DNA from: Bog-756 sp963738545
Lineage (GTDB): Bacteria; Actinomycetota; Acidimicrobiia; Acidimicrobiales; RAAP-2
Assembly (NCBI GenBank): GCA_963738545.1
Contig: CAVTXA010000008.1
Location: 744,001 to 808,000 of the forward strand
DNA: 64,000 bases
Direction: 5' to 3'
Below the pieces are notes generated by a model. It did not search any database, had not been told where the DNA came from, and worked only from the letters and a program-made list of their open reading frames with translations. Made by a program: the position numbers and the translations under genes. Below, one piece after another: positions 51,344 to 60,631 of the stretch; the first letter of the stretch is position 1, and each line of letters starts with the position of its first letter.

Positions 51344-52141
51344 ATGACCGTACTGAGCACTGCCCACTCCGTATTCGAGGCCGACGGAGACCTCCTGCTC
51401 CCGACCGAGGCCGCACGAGGCCCGTGGCACGCCGACGTGTTGCACGGTGCCGCGGTGGCCGCACTGCTTGTCGGGGCGCTGGTGGACGAGGATCAGGTGT
51501 TGGTCCGTGTGCTCATCGAGATGCAGCGTCCGGTCCCCTTCGCCCCCTTGACGATCGCCCGTGGTCCGGTAGAGGGGGGACGAAGAGTCAAGCGTCAATC
51601 CGCCGCCTTGTGCGCCGACGGACGTCAGGTGGCCGGTGCGTCCGTGACCAGAATCCGCCGGGCCGCAATGACGCTGCCCGACGGAGCGATGGACCATCCA
51701 CTGGCCTTCGACCCGACGGCTGTGCCGGATCTGACGGAACCGAATCGTCACGCGGTGAAGGTGGTCGGTTGGCCATCCTTTGACAGCTTGGCGATGTCGA
51801 TCCGAAGGGAGCCGTCGGCGCAACCCGGAGGTCTGAGGTTGTGGTTGCGCCTGCTCGTGCCGATCGTCGCCGGCCAGGCGACCTCGAACGTGCAGCGGGC
51901 CGTGGCCGCGGCTGACTACGGGACCAGCGGCACATCCGCCCGCCTGCCGTTCTCCCAGTGGTCGTTCATGAACGCCGATCTCACCGTCAGCCTGTCAAGA
52001 CCACCGGAAGGCGAGTGGATCGGCATGGAGACGTCCGGCATCGTCCAGCCGACCGGGACCGGGCTCTCCGTCGCACAGATCTACGACCAGGGTGGTCGTG
52101 TCGGTCAGTCCGCCCAGTCACTCGTGCTGGAACCACGCTGA
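51344..52141 (+). CDS. Acyl-CoA thioesterase-like double hotdog protein
   Basis: A 265-residue protein of the TesB-like thioesterase family. The first hotdog repeat starts near HGAAVAALLVGALVDEDQVL and VRVLIEMQRPVPFAPLTIAR, with QSAALCADGRQVAGASVTRI as core strands; the second repeat begins around FSQWSFMNADLTVSLSRPPE and ends VGQSAQSLVLEPR. It would hydrolyse acyl-CoA thioesters, but the chain length is unknown. Such proteins sit near fatty-acid degradation genes in actinobacteria. A TACTGT box 9 bases upstream suggests a leaderless message. Confidence 0.82.
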   Translation: MTVLSTAHSVFEADGDLLLPTEAARGPWHADVLHGAAVAALLVGALVDEDQVLVRVLIEMQRPVPFAPLTIARGPVEGGRRVKRQSAALCADGRQVAGASVTRIRRAAMTLPDGAMDHPLAFDPTAVPDLTEPNRHAVKVVGWPSFDSLAMSIRREPSAQPGGLRLWLRLLVPIVAGQATSNVQRAVAAADYGTSGTSARLPFSQWSFMNADLTVSLSRPPEGEWIGMETSGIVQPTGTGLSVAQIYDQGGRVGQSAQSLVLEPR

Positions 52142-52397
52142 TCGTGACCACGACCCGAGGAAGTCGGGGTCTAGGCCAAAGGGGTGGTGCTGAGCGGATG
52201 CCTTCACTGTCGGGCCGTGCCGGCTGAGACGGGGTCTCCCGCTCCCGTCAGCCGGAAGCGAGGCCCCGGTGAGGCGGGGCACCCGGCCTGTCGGCGAGGC
52301 CCCCCGGCCGGCCCGAGGATCCCGGGGCTGGAGCGTCCTGGACCTGCATCCATCGCCCACCGTGGGTCGAACCAAGCGTGGGCCACGTCACCCTCTC

Positions 52398-52403
52398 TAC
52401 TAT
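52398..52403 (+). promoter_or_regulatory. -10 box TACTAT, leaderless type
   Basis: TACTAT ends 7 bases before GTG 52411, which is why I place the start of the LytR_C protein there. Confidence 0.45.
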
Positions 52404-52410
52404 CTACCTC

Positions 52411-52962
52411 GTGACACCACAGCATGCCTATCAGCAGACATCTTGGGCGAGACGCATCGGCATCACGCTCGTGTGCCTGGGCGCACTCGCCATTGCTGGA
52501 TTCATCGGATCGGTCGTCGGTCCTCACTTCAAGACCGCTACAAGCTCCACCACGTCGACAACCTCCCTGCACCCGGCAGCATCGACCACGTCGACCATTG
52601 CTCGCTCAACGGTCAAGATCCTCGTGGCTAACGGCACGCAGGAACCTAACGCTGGCGCCCATTTCGCTCAACAGCTCCAGCAACAGGGATGGAGCGTCTC
52701 CGTTCCACAGAACGCCACGACGGCGGCCTCGACGACCACGATCTATTACGCCCCGTCGCAGCAACCGGCGGCCACGCTCGTCGCGTCCGAGCTCGGGGTG
52801 CCGGTGTCGGCCGTCCAACCCTTGACCGCCACCGCACCGGTGGCGAACGTCGCCGGCCTGGACATCGTCGTGGTCCTCGGGCCCGACCTCGCCGGCAACG
52901 GATTCCCCGCCACCACCGTTCCGGCTACCACCGCTCCATCCACCACCACCCCAGCCACCTGA
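52411..52962 (+). CDS. LytR C-terminal domain protein
   Basis: A 183-residue membrane-anchored protein. Residues 1-15 are basic, then one helix (IGITLVCLGALAIAGFIGSVVG), a Ser/Thr-rich linker, and a domain that begins VKILVANGTQEPNAGAHFAQ and continues SVSVPQNATTAA, TTIYYAPSQQPAATLVASEL and NVAGLDIVVVLGPDLAG, the standard LytR_C fold (found C-terminal to LCP proteins). It may bind wall polymers or act as a scaffold. An upstream GTG (52378) is in frame, but the TACTAT box places the start at 52411. The Thr/Pro tail ends the protein. Confidence 0.85.
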   Translation: MTPQHAYQQTSWARRIGITLVCLGALAIAGFIGSVVGPHFKTATSSTTSTTSLHPAASTTSTIARSTVKILVANGTQEPNAGAHFAQQLQQQGWSVSVPQNATTAASTTTIYYAPSQQPAATLVASELGVPVSAVQPLTATAPVANVAGLDIVVVLGPDLAGNGFPATTVPATTAPSTTTPAT

Positions 52963-53028
52963 GCGCCCTCGACCTGATCATGACGAGTCACTGAGCACGG
53001 TTGTCGGGCCAGGTGGGACAATGCCACC

Positions 53029-53271
53029 GTGAACAACCAGGACGTGACACCGGCCTCTGTGCGCGTGCTCGGCGCGGTGACGCCCGACGGATCGATCGTC
53101 GACCAGGAGTTGGTGATTGACCCGGCGGTGGGGCACATGCACTACGCCTGGGGTCGATCGATCCCCCTCGATGACCTCCGTGACCACGGTGCCTTCGGCC
53201 CCGAAATTCCGGTGCCGGCGTCAGCACCCATCGTCGACCGTCTCGTCGGCCTGCTCGGCCGACAACCCTGA
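53029..53271 (+). CDS. Small hypothetical protein
   Basis: An 80-residue soluble protein with the sequence PASVRVLGAVTPDGSIVDQE near the start, VGHMHYAWGRSIPLDDLRD in the middle and a hydrophobic end. It is not recognised. Composition and codon third-position GC are normal for the window. A GTG start at 53029 has no strong ribosome site. It is the last clear gene before the decayed zone. Confidence 0.5.
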   Translation: MNNQDVTPASVRVLGAVTPDGSIVDQELVIDPAVGHMHYAWGRSIPLDDLRDHGAFGPEIPVPASAPIVDRLVGLLGRQP

Positions 53272-53332
53272 AACGACGATCCGTGATCGGGACTGGGTAC
53301 CCCCGATCTCGGATGTCGGGCAGTACCCGTGC

Positions 53333-53687
53333 ATGAGTGGTTACCCGGTGCACCTCCAGGTCGATCATGCCGAGTGGGCAGGGACCGACGAAGAGGCCGA
53401 GGGATACGTGGTTGCCCGTGCTCGCGGGCCTGCAGGCTCAACTGTCTGAAGGGGGGCCGTCAAGGCGGTAGGTATCCCGCTCGTCAGCATCGCCACTGCC
53501 AATGCTGAAGGGAGCCGCCCAGATTCGCCGGCGCCCACTTCGCGGCCGTCGACGAGACCCATGGGTACTCGGGCGAAGTGTTCGAGACGAAAGAGCAAGC
53601 CCGCGCTGCAACTCCTCCGAAGGGGTCGAGGCGCCTGGCGTGACGATGGGGTCCCTCCAGTTCGGTGAGGTCATCGCCTCCGCCTGA
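53333..53687 (+). pseudogene. Possible frameshifted small gene
   Basis: Three protein-like pieces lie in different frames: MSGYPVHLQVDHAEWAGTDE and on to a stop at 53449; then AVGIPLVSIATANAEGSR and FAGAHFAAVDETHGYSGEVF in two neighbouring frames; then EGVEAPGVTMGSLQFGEVIA ending at the TGA at 53687. Joined by two or three small indels they would make one protein of about 115 residues. None has a recognised family. This is best read as a decayed gene; a sequencing error or chance is possible. Confidence 0.4.
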
Positions 53688-53826
53688 TCACCTGCCTCGA
53701 GTGAACGGCCCGCAGTACGCAATCCCAGATCCCACCGAGCCGCCGTTCGGAGCCGCCTTGACGGCGGACCCGATTCGCCCGATGTCTCGCAGTGGGCCGG
53801 CGATACCTTCTGACCTGGGATTTCGG

Positions 53827-53900
53827 TGGAGGCGATGGGACTCGAACCCACGAACCTCTTGACTGCCAGTCAAGCGCTCTACCAGCTGAGCTACGCCCCC
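53827..53900 (-). tRNA. tRNA-Ala, anticodon GGC
   Basis: On the minus strand the gene starts GGGGGCG and ends CGCCTCCA. The acceptor stem has seven pairs (one G-U), the D-arm reads GCTCAGCTGGTAGAGC, the anticodon stem is CTTGA/TCAAG with loop CTGGCAG giving anticodon GGC, and the T-arm is GTGGG-TTCGAGT-CCCAT. The CCA end is not encoded. It reads alanine GCC codons, very frequent in this genome. A TAACCT box lies about 13 bases upstream. Confidence 0.95.
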
Positions 53901-54429
53901 GAGGGTTGAGTCAGGTTAGCAGCAGGTGGCAAGGCCCTCGGATCCTCTGCGTTGACGGTTAGCAGACCCGAAACGGACCGTTGTCGGTGCGCTCGAGATG
54001 CAACCCGCGGCGGCTGCTGTCGGCCACGAACCCGACCACCGGATTCCCCAACTGGTCCCAGCGGGCGCCCACCTCACACCCGTCGTGGTTCCAACCGACT
54101 AGTGCTTCGGCCGCTGTCCGAGGAGCTTGAGGAGATAGGAGCCGGCCCGCCCAGGCTTCCCCGGGTGCTTTCCGTCGGAGCCGTGGCCAGAGCGGCCGAA
54201 CGAGCCGCCGGTGAATCCTTCCGCTCGATTGGGCTCTTCGTACTTCGGCACCTTCTTCATCCGGTGCTTTTGCTTTCGAGGCTTGTCCCCTTCGGATCCC
54301 ATGGCACCATCATGGTCGACGGCGTCGGTGCTGTCGCCCAGGTCCCCATGCCATGACGCCACCATGAGGGTGGAGCTCCTTCCGAGGCCGGGCCAACCAT
54401 CCCATGGGCGACCGGCGATCATCCGTTCG
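53901..54429. other. Poorly coding region beside tRNA-Ala
   Basis: Holds fragments with protein-like character but no complete gene: on the minus strand 53959 to about 54105 reads VGWNHDGCEVGARWDQLGNP then VVGFVADSSRRGLHLERTDN and a stop, and an overlapping minus frame (54099-54303) codes a basic Gly/Lys-rich segment (MGSEGDKPRKQKHRMKKVPK). Base composition is lower in GC and codon-position bias is weaker than in neighbouring genes. It looks like gene remnants. Confidence 0.5.
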
Positions 54430-54825
54430 CTACGCGGGAGGCCACTGCTTTCCGGCGAGCCTTTGATACAGCAGAGTGCACCACGTGGCCTGTACCTCAT
54501 TGCCTGCCTCGTCGCTCCGCTGGCCGACCCGTTCGACGTTCCTCAGTGCATCGACAAACGATTCACTCTGCCCTGTGGGCGTGATCACCAGCATGCCTTC
54601 GTAGCGGGCCAGGATGCCCTCCGCCGCCTCGTCCACGACTTGGAGTGCGTCGGACGTGGCGCCGACGGCATTGAGTTGCGCGCATTCGAAGGCGAGATGG
54701 TGGTCCTCCGCAACCAGCATTGCGTAGGTGGCCGGCGCCATGATCCTCGTCGCCGATGTCTGTCTCATGTCGCCGAACACGTCATCACCTCGTCTCACGC
54801 CCCTCGTGAGCACTGGTTGTGTCAT
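54430..54825 (-). CDS. Hypothetical protein
   Basis: A 131-residue soluble protein with two helical segments, ATYAMLVAEDHHLAFECAQL then NAVGATSDALQVVDEAAEGI and EGMLVITPTGQSESFVDALR. It is not recognised. It lies in the low-bias zone between tRNA-Ala and the next gene; an internal ATG at residue 20 is an alternative start. The reading frame is plausible but could be part of the decayed region. Confidence 0.4.
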   Translation of the reverse strand: MTQPVLTRGVRRGDDVFGDMRQTSATRIMAPATYAMLVAEDHHLAFECAQLNAVGATSDALQVVDEAAEGILARYEGMLVITPTGQSESFVDALRNVERVGQRSDEAGNEVQATWCTLLYQRLAGKQWPPA

Positions 54826-54972
54826 CGACGCACCTGGACGAAGGCTTGAGAAGTCACCGTATTCGGCTTCCCACCAGGTTCGACTGCTCGATCCCGGCCT
54901 GGCTGTGCTCGGGCTTCGCCAGCAGACTGCCGTTCCCCACGGTGGCCGCGGAGTGTCGTTAGGCTCGTCAAA

Positions 54973-55551
54973 GTGCCCCGACGAGCGAACAAGGTCGACC
55001 TTCAGGCGACCCTTCTCGCCGGAGTTCCCGAGCACGCCAAGGACCTGTTCGCCATTTTGGAGATGCGGTCACTGACGCCTGACTACTTCGAGCGCTTCTC
55101 CGGGCCGATCCGGAGCATCGACTTCGGGGAGGAGGATTCGTGGACGTTCGCGCTGCTGCACGACACGAGTAACGCCCTCAACGTCTCGGTGGATGATCCC
55201 GGGGTACTCGTGCCTGTCGTACTGGTGGTGTCCGTTCGGGGCGTGGCCGTTCTGCACGAGGCGTCGGTGGAGGTCCTCGGTCACGTCCCGTGGGACCGCA
55301 CGTGTCGCATCGACCTGAAGGCGTACGAGGGTGGCGAGTATCAGCTGTTCGGGCTGTCCTACTTCGTAGGCCCGGGATCTGTTGTGGAGCGATTCCCGGA
55401 TCCGTCGGCACCACCGCTCGACCGTTCCGAGATCGGGGTCCGGTACTTCTACACGCACACGACGCCGGCGACGTTTGAGGAGATCGATCGGTACTGGGCG
55501 CCCGTCCACATCCCTCAGGAGCGCCACCAGCTACCCCCTCTCCTGCCGTGA
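54973..55551 (+). CDS. Hypothetical protein
   Basis: A 192-residue soluble protein. RSLTPDYFERFSGPIRSIDF near 33 and VRGVAVLHEASVEVLGHVPW near 88 suggest an alpha/beta fold, and VRYFYTHTTPATFEEIDRYW lies near the end. I do not recognise it. The GTG at 54973 is used. The composition is less biased than in neighbours, as in the adjacent decayed zone, so recent acquisition is possible. A gap of 234 bases follows before the next gene. Confidence 0.6.
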   Translation: MPRRANKVDLQATLLAGVPEHAKDLFAILEMRSLTPDYFERFSGPIRSIDFGEEDSWTFALLHDTSNALNVSVDDPGVLVPVVLVVSVRGVAVLHEASVEVLGHVPWDRTCRIDLKAYEGGEYQLFGLSYFVGPGSVVERFPDPSAPPLDRSEIGVRYFYTHTTPATFEEIDRYWAPVHIPQERHQLPPLLP

Positions 55552-55785
55552 GTTCGACGACGGACCGTCGGACACGGTGAACCTCAACTTCTCCTGAGCA
55601 GGGCACGAGGCTGGAGACCCCTGCCGATACATCAGGCGCGGGCGTCGGTACTATGAGCCCAGGGACAGGATGCGCGGCCGGCCGTGCCGGTATCCGACGG
55701 GACCTCTGGGCCGCCAGGTCCGGCAGGTTCATCGCCGACGGACCACCCGAAGGCGGAACCGTCACGCAGAGAAGGGGCACCCCAC

Positions 55786-56946
55786 GTGAGTGAACTGGTC
55801 AACCATGAGAGCTATCTTCCCGTGCACGCAGGCGGGACACCGGGCGGTGCCCTGGAGCCACGCCCGGAGTCCTCGCTGATGCCGCCTGACGCCGGAAGAC
55901 CTCACGAGGCACCGCCGGCCCGAGGGTCGACGGGACCCGGCCGCCTGGCCGTCGCCGTCATCGTGGCCTCGCTCGTGGCTGCGGTGGCCGTCGGTGCTGC
56001 CGCCTTCAGCGGAGGTTCCCCCGCTTCGGGCGCCAACGGAGCTTCGAGTGCCTCCGCCTCAGGTCCTACCGGGGCTGGCGTGGCGAAGGGGAGCCTGGCT
56101 GCCTCCGCCTCCGCCGCCGCCTCGGCCTCGAGTATGGCTTTTACCCTCTCGGCCACCGAATCTTCGCCGTCGGCGACGTCCACCATCGTCACGGGCAGCG
56201 GATCCGTCGATCTGACCAGGGGCGTGGGCCAGCTGACTGCCTCCGTGCCTTCGTTGTCGTCGATCACCGGGTCCGGCGCATCGGGTTCCCTCGACATCAT
56301 CGCCGATGGCACCAACCTGTATGTGAACGTCCCGGCCCTGTCGTCGTTGACAGGCGGGAAGAGCTGGGTCGAGACCTCGGCGTCCGGCCTGGCTTCGCTG
56401 GCCGGTTCGACGGCGGGATCGTTGCCGTTGTCAGCACTGACCGACCCTTCTCAGGTCTTGGGGCTGCTCGGCTCGTCGGGTAGCCCCGTGACCAAGGTCG
56501 GCACGGTTGAGTTGCACGGAGAGTCGGTGACCGAATACCGAACCTCGATCTCCGTCGCCGACATCGCCGCCAAGGCGGCGTCCAGCTCCACGTCAACGGC
56601 CGCTCCGGGCGCTCTGGCCAAGGCCCTCCAGGAGCTGGGCGTTCCCAGCGTGCCGGTGACGGCGTGGGTGGGGTCCGACGGGCTGTTCCGCCAGCTCTCC
56701 GTGTCGGTCGACCTGAGCCACGGGTCGCTCGCCGGCGTGCTCGGGTCCCTGGCATCAGGGTCGGGCGGCTCGTCGCCGGGTTCGAGCCTCAACCTCACCG
56801 TGGGTCTCTCCGACTACGGGCAACCGGTGGCGGTGAACGTTCCCCCCGCCTCGGCCGTTACCAACCTGAACGGCCTCGGCTCGTCCCTGAAGGGGATGGC
56901 CTCGAAGCTGGGAGACACGCTCTCCGGTCTCGCCTCGAACGTCTGA
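55786..56946 (+). CDS. Membrane-anchored LppX/LprG-like (LolA-fold) protein
   Basis: A 386-residue protein with a Pro/Gly-rich cytoplasmic head, one helix (LAVAVIVASLVAAVAVGAAA, about 52-71), an Ala/Ser-rich linker, and an exported domain of about 250 residues rich in Ser, Gly and Val. Short beta-strand units (SGSVDLTRGVGQLTAS, DIIADGTNLYVNVPAL, WVGSDGLFRQLSVSVD) follow the pattern of mycobacterial LppX/LprAFG proteins, which carry lipids across the envelope. There is no lipobox Cys, so it stays anchored by the helix. GTG 55786 is chosen because AGAGAAGGGG lies just upstream; the frame is open to 55684. Confidence 0.7.
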   Translation: MSELVNHESYLPVHAGGTPGGALEPRPESSLMPPDAGRPHEAPPARGSTGPGRLAVAVIVASLVAAVAVGAAAFSGGSPASGANGASSASASGPTGAGVAKGSLAASASAAASASSMAFTLSATESSPSATSTIVTGSGSVDLTRGVGQLTASVPSLSSITGSGASGSLDIIADGTNLYVNVPALSSLTGGKSWVETSASGLASLAGSTAGSLPLSALTDPSQVLGLLGSSGSPVTKVGTVELHGESVTEYRTSISVADIAAKAASSSTSTAAPGALAKALQELGVPSVPVTAWVGSDGLFRQLSVSVDLSHGSLAGVLGSLASGSGGSSPGSSLNLTVGLSDYGQPVAVNVPPASAVTNLNGLGSSLKGMASKLGDTLSGLASNV

Positions 56947-56990
56947 GCGCCCCGTCACCGGCAGAAACCGGAGAGTGGGTCACCCGCCGG

Positions 56991-56996
56991 TACGAT
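56991..56996 (+). promoter_or_regulatory. -10 box TACGAT of leuS, leaderless type
   Basis: TACGAT ends 8 bases before the leuS ATG at 57005. No T-box leader is present. Confidence 0.45.
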
Positions 56997-57004
56997 CGTG
57001 ACCC

Positions 57005-59503
57005 ATGGCACGGGCCTACGACGTCATCGAGGTGGAGAAGAAGTGGCAACGGCTGTGGGCCGACGAGGGCACCTACGAGGTGGACGCCGACGACCCCAGG
57101 CCCCCGTGGTACGTGCTCACGATGTATCCCTACCCCTCAGGGCCGGCCCACATGGGCCATGTCCGGAACTACACCTTCGGCGACCTGCTGGTCCGACAGC
57201 GCACCATGTTGGGGTACGCCGTGCTCTCCCCGTTCGGATTCGACTCCTTCGGGCTGCCGGCCGAGAACGCCGCCATCAAGACGGGGACCCACCCCCGCAT
57301 CTTCACCGACGCCAGAATCGAGGAGCTGAAAGAGTCGATCACCTCGCTCGGCGCGGTCTACGACTGGCGGAGAGAGATCCGCAGCCACGATCCCGAGTAC
57401 ATCAAGTGGAACCAGGTCATCTTCCAGAATCTCCTGGCCCAGGGGCTCGCCTACCGGGCCAATGCCCCTGTCAACTGGTGTCCGGGGTGCCAGACGGTGC
57501 TGGCCAACGAGCAGGTGCTGGCCGACGGGACCTGTGAGCGCTCCGGCGACCTGGTGGAAAAGCGCGATCTGGAGCAGTGGTTCCTCCGCATCACCCGCTA
57601 TGCCGATGAGCTTCTGGCCGGCCTCGACGACCTCGACTGGCCCGAACGGGTCAAAACCATGCAGCGCAACTGGATCGGGCGCTCCGAGGGTGCCGAATTC
57701 GACCTGGTCGTCGACGGCAGGGATGGGTCCGACGGTCGGTCGCGTCGGGCCCTGCGGGTGTTCACCACCCGCCCGGACACCGCCTTCGGCATGACCTACG
57801 CGGTCGTGGCCCCCGAGCACCCGATGGTCGACGAACTGACCACACCTGACCACCGAGTCGAGGTGGACGACCTAAGGAAGCGGGCCGCATCGAGCACCGA
57901 TGTGGAGCGGATGTCGGAGAGCGGTGCCGTAAGCCTGGCCAAGCGTGGCGCCTTCACCGGCTCTGCGGTGGTGAACCCCTTCACCGGCGCGTCGGTTCCG
58001 GTCTACGTAGCCGACTACGTGCTCATGGGCTACGGGACAGGGGCCATCATGGCCGTGCCCGCGGAGGACACCAGGGACTGGGACTTCGCCGCGGCCTACG
58101 GGCTGCCGTGGGTGCGGACGGTCAGGCCACCGGCCGGATGGGATGATCCCGGGGGTCCCAACGGGGCCTACACGGGTGCGGGGGAGAAGATCAACAGCGC
58201 GTGGCTCGACGGCCTGGACATCCCGACAGCCAAGGCCCGGGCCATCGAATGGCTGGAGGCCGAGGGCCTGGGCGAGCGCACCGTGAACTACCGGCTCCGT
58301 GACTGGCTGGTGTCCCGCCAGCGGTTCTGGGGTTGTCCCATCCCCATCGTCTACTGCCCCGACCATGGCATCGTGCCGGTGCCGACCGATCAACTACCCG
58401 TACTGGCCCCCGATGATGTGGAGTTCCTGCCCACGGGCGAGTCGCCCCTCGCCACCAGCCCCGAGTTCTTGAACACCACCTGTCCGATCTGTGGCGGGCC
58501 GGCCACCCGCGAGACCGACACCATGGACACCTTCGTCGACTCGTCCTGGTACTTCCTCCGCTTCACCGACCCCTGGTCGCCGGACGTGCCGTTCGACCCC
58601 GAGATCGCCCGCCACTGGATGCCGGTGGACCAGTACATCGGAGGCATCGAGCACGCCATCCTCCACCTGCTCTACGCCCGCTTCTATACCAAAGCACTCG
58701 TCGACATGGGCATGGCCCCGGTGGGAATGAGGGAGCCGTTCGCTCGTCTGTTCACCCAGGGGATGATCCGGATGGACGGCAAGAAGATGTCCAAGTCCAA
58801 AGGCAACCTGGTCGCTCCCTCGAGCTACCTCTCCACCGTCGGGGCCGATGCCCTGCGCCTGTTCCATCTCTTCGTGGGGCCACCGGCCGACGACGTCGAC
58901 TGGTCGGCGCAGACCGACAGCGTCATCGAGGGATGTGGTCGGTATCTCGACCGCGTGTGGCGTCTGGCCGTCCCTTCCGACGATCGCCTGCCCACGCTCC
59001 GCGTCGGGCCGCTCACGGATGCCGACGTCGCCACCCGGCAGGCCACCCACCGGTTGATCGACCGGGTCACCCGAGACTACGAGCGCTGGTCCTACAACAC
59101 CGCCGTCGCCGCCTGCATGGAGTTCGTCAACCTCCTGGTGGCCTACGTCCGTGAGGACGGGCACGCCGAGGTGGTGGACGAGGCGGTGGACACGTTGCTG
59201 TTGCTCCTGGCTCCCATGACCCCCCATCTGGCTGCCGAGGCGTGGGAGCGTCGCCACGGCGACCACGTCCACGACCACTCCTGGCCGGTGGCCGATCCTG
59301 AGCTCGCCGTCGAGGACCGGGTCACCATGGTGATCCAGATCAACGGCAAGGTCCGGGATCGGATCGAGGTGTCCCCGACCATCTCGGAAGGGGACGCCGA
59401 GGCGGTGGCCCTGGCCTCACCGGCGGTGGTCGAGGCACTGGGAGGGAGGGCTCCCCGCCGGGTCATCGTCCGACCGCCCAAGCTCGTCAACATCGTCGTC
59501 TGA
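57005..59503 (+). CDS. leuS: Leucyl-tRNA synthetase
   Basis: An 832-residue class Ia synthetase charging tRNA-Leu. The HIGH-equivalent PYPSGPAHMGHVRNYT is near residue 40, an editing (CP1) domain with VFTTRPDTAFGMTYAVVAPE and AVPAEDTRDWDFA lies at about 235-390, the zinc/leucine-specific region TCPICGGPATRETDTMDTFV is near 490, and KMSKSKGN near 595 is the KMSKS loop. The tRNA-binding C-terminal domain ends in VIQINGKVRDRIEV. Length and order match bacterial LeuRS. It is alone here, followed by a convergent oxidoreductase. Confidence 0.98.
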   Translation: MARAYDVIEVEKKWQRLWADEGTYEVDADDPRPPWYVLTMYPYPSGPAHMGHVRNYTFGDLLVRQRTMLGYAVLSPFGFDSFGLPAENAAIKTGTHPRIFTDARIEELKESITSLGAVYDWRREIRSHDPEYIKWNQVIFQNLLAQGLAYRANAPVNWCPGCQTVLANEQVLADGTCERSGDLVEKRDLEQWFLRITRYADELLAGLDDLDWPERVKTMQRNWIGRSEGAEFDLVVDGRDGSDGRSRRALRVFTTRPDTAFGMTYAVVAPEHPMVDELTTPDHRVEVDDLRKRAASSTDVERMSESGAVSLAKRGAFTGSAVVNPFTGASVPVYVADYVLMGYGTGAIMAVPAEDTRDWDFAAAYGLPWVRTVRPPAGWDDPGGPNGAYTGAGEKINSAWLDGLDIPTAKARAIEWLEAEGLGERTVNYRLRDWLVSRQRFWGCPIPIVYCPDHGIVPVPTDQLPVLAPDDVEFLPTGESPLATSPEFLNTTCPICGGPATRETDTMDTFVDSSWYFLRFTDPWSPDVPFDPEIARHWMPVDQYIGGIEHAILHLLYARFYTKALVDMGMAPVGMREPFARLFTQGMIRMDGKKMSKSKGNLVAPSSYLSTVGADALRLFHLFVGPPADDVDWSAQTDSVIEGCGRYLDRVWRLAVPSDDRLPTLRVGPLTDADVATRQATHRLIDRVTRDYERWSYNTAVAACMEFVNLLVAYVREDGHAEVVDEAVDTLLLLLAPMTPHLAAEAWERRHGDHVHDHSWPVADPELAVEDRVTMVIQINGKVRDRIEVSPTISEGDAEAVALASPAVVEALGGRAPRRVIVRPPKLVNIVV

Positions 59504-59552
59504 CGGCGCCGGTGGTGACCCAGTTGGCTCGGCGCGGTCCCGTACCGCTCCG

Positions 59553-60557
59553 CTACTTGAAGCCGGCCAGCACCTCGGCCCACCGTGCCGGTTCCATCTC
59601 GTACGGGGCGTAGAAGCTGAACCGGTCCACCAATCCGTCGAAGCGGCGGAGCACCTTGCCGGCGATCTCGTCGAGATCACCGACGACGGCGAAGGTCCGC
59701 AGGATCTCGTCATCGATGAGGTCGGCCATCTGGTCCCAGGCCCCCCGCTTGGACAAGGTGTTGAGATCGGTCTGGAGGTCACCCCAGCCATGAAGTTCCA
59801 GCACCGGACGGTACGCGGGGGTGGAACCGTAGAACGCCAGCTGCGTCTTGACCGCCCGGGTGGCGGCGGCGAACCCGGCCTCGTCGGCTCCGGTGACCAC
59901 CATGCCCGGGTAGGAGATCTGGACATCGGCACGGACCTTGCCGGCGGCGGCCAGTCCGCGTTCGAGGGCGGGCACGGTGACGTCACGGAGGTAGCGCTCC
60001 GTGGTGAACCCGTGGGCCAGGACACCGTCGGCCACCTCACCGGCCACCTCGGTCATCTTCTCGCCCACGGCGGCCAGGAAGATGCGGGGGTTGCCGAAGG
60101 GGTTCGGCCCCGGGTCGAACATGGGGGTCATCAGGGTGTGGCGGTAGTACTCCCCCCGAAAGGCCAGGCGGCTACCGTCGGACCAGCTGGCCCAGATGGC
60201 CCGGATGGCGCTGATGAGCTCCCTCATCCGTGGTGCGGGATGCGACCACGGCATGGAGAACCGCTTCTCGATGTGGGGCTTGATCTGGGATCCGAGTCCC
60301 AGCATGAAGCGTCCCTTCGACATGGTCTGGAGGTCGTTGGCCACCATGGCCAGCGTCATGGGGTTGCGGGCGAACGCCACGGCGATCCCGGTGCCCAGTT
60401 TGATCCGCTCGGTGTGCTCGGCCGCCAGCATCAGGGGCAGGAACGGGTCATGATTGGTCTCGGCCGACCAGAGGCCGTCGTAGCCGACCTCCTCGGCCAG
60501 CCGGGCGGCGTCGATCACGCCGCTGGGGTCGAAGCCGATGCCTCCGTCCACGTCCAT
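59553..60557 (-). CDS. LLM-class F420-dependent oxidoreductase
   Basis: A 334-residue luciferase-like monooxygenase-fold protein. AARLAEEVGYDGLWSAETNH near residue 20, HTERIKLGTGIAVAFARNP, GLGSQIKPHIEKRFSMPWSH and VGEKMTEVAGEVADGVLAHG are the typical strands and phosphate-binding region of the actinobacterial TIGR03617-like branch, which uses coenzyme F420. The substrate is not deducible. The ATG at 60557 (MDVDGGIGFDP) is supported by a TAGCGT box 5 bases upstream; the frame is open further upstream. Confidence 0.9.
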   Translation of the reverse strand: MDVDGGIGFDPSGVIDAARLAEEVGYDGLWSAETNHDPFLPLMLAAEHTERIKLGTGIAVAFARNPMTLAMVANDLQTMSKGRFMLGLGSQIKPHIEKRFSMPWSHPAPRMRELISAIRAIWASWSDGSRLAFRGEYYRHTLMTPMFDPGPNPFGNPRIFLAAVGEKMTEVAGEVADGVLAHGFTTERYLRDVTVPALERGLAAAGKVRADVQISYPGMVVTGADEAGFAAATRAVKTQLAFYGSTPAYRPVLELHGWGDLQTDLNTLSKRGAWDQMADLIDDEILRTFAVVGDLDEIAGKVLRRFDGLVDRFSFYAPYEMEPARWAEVLAGFK

Positions 60558-60562
60558 GGGCC

Positions 60563-60568
60563 ACGCTA
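60563..60568 (-). promoter_or_regulatory. -10 box TAGCGT, leaderless type
   Basis: Minus-strand TAGCGT ends 5 bases before ATG 60557 of the LLM oxidoreductase. Confidence 0.4.
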
Positions 60569-60631
60569 ACCCGGCAATCGGGAGCCGATCAGGGAGCCTG
60601 TCCGGCCGTCGCAGTTGCATCATCGCCGCTG

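Noticed and set aside
53438..53851. Minus-strand open frame of 137 codons running through the tRNA
   Set aside because: Its start lies inside the tRNA-Ala gene; it is not a real protein gene.
54211..54849. Plus-strand open frame of 212 codons
   Set aside because: No homology or ribosome site; it overlaps the more protein-like minus-strand frame and lies in the low-bias zone.
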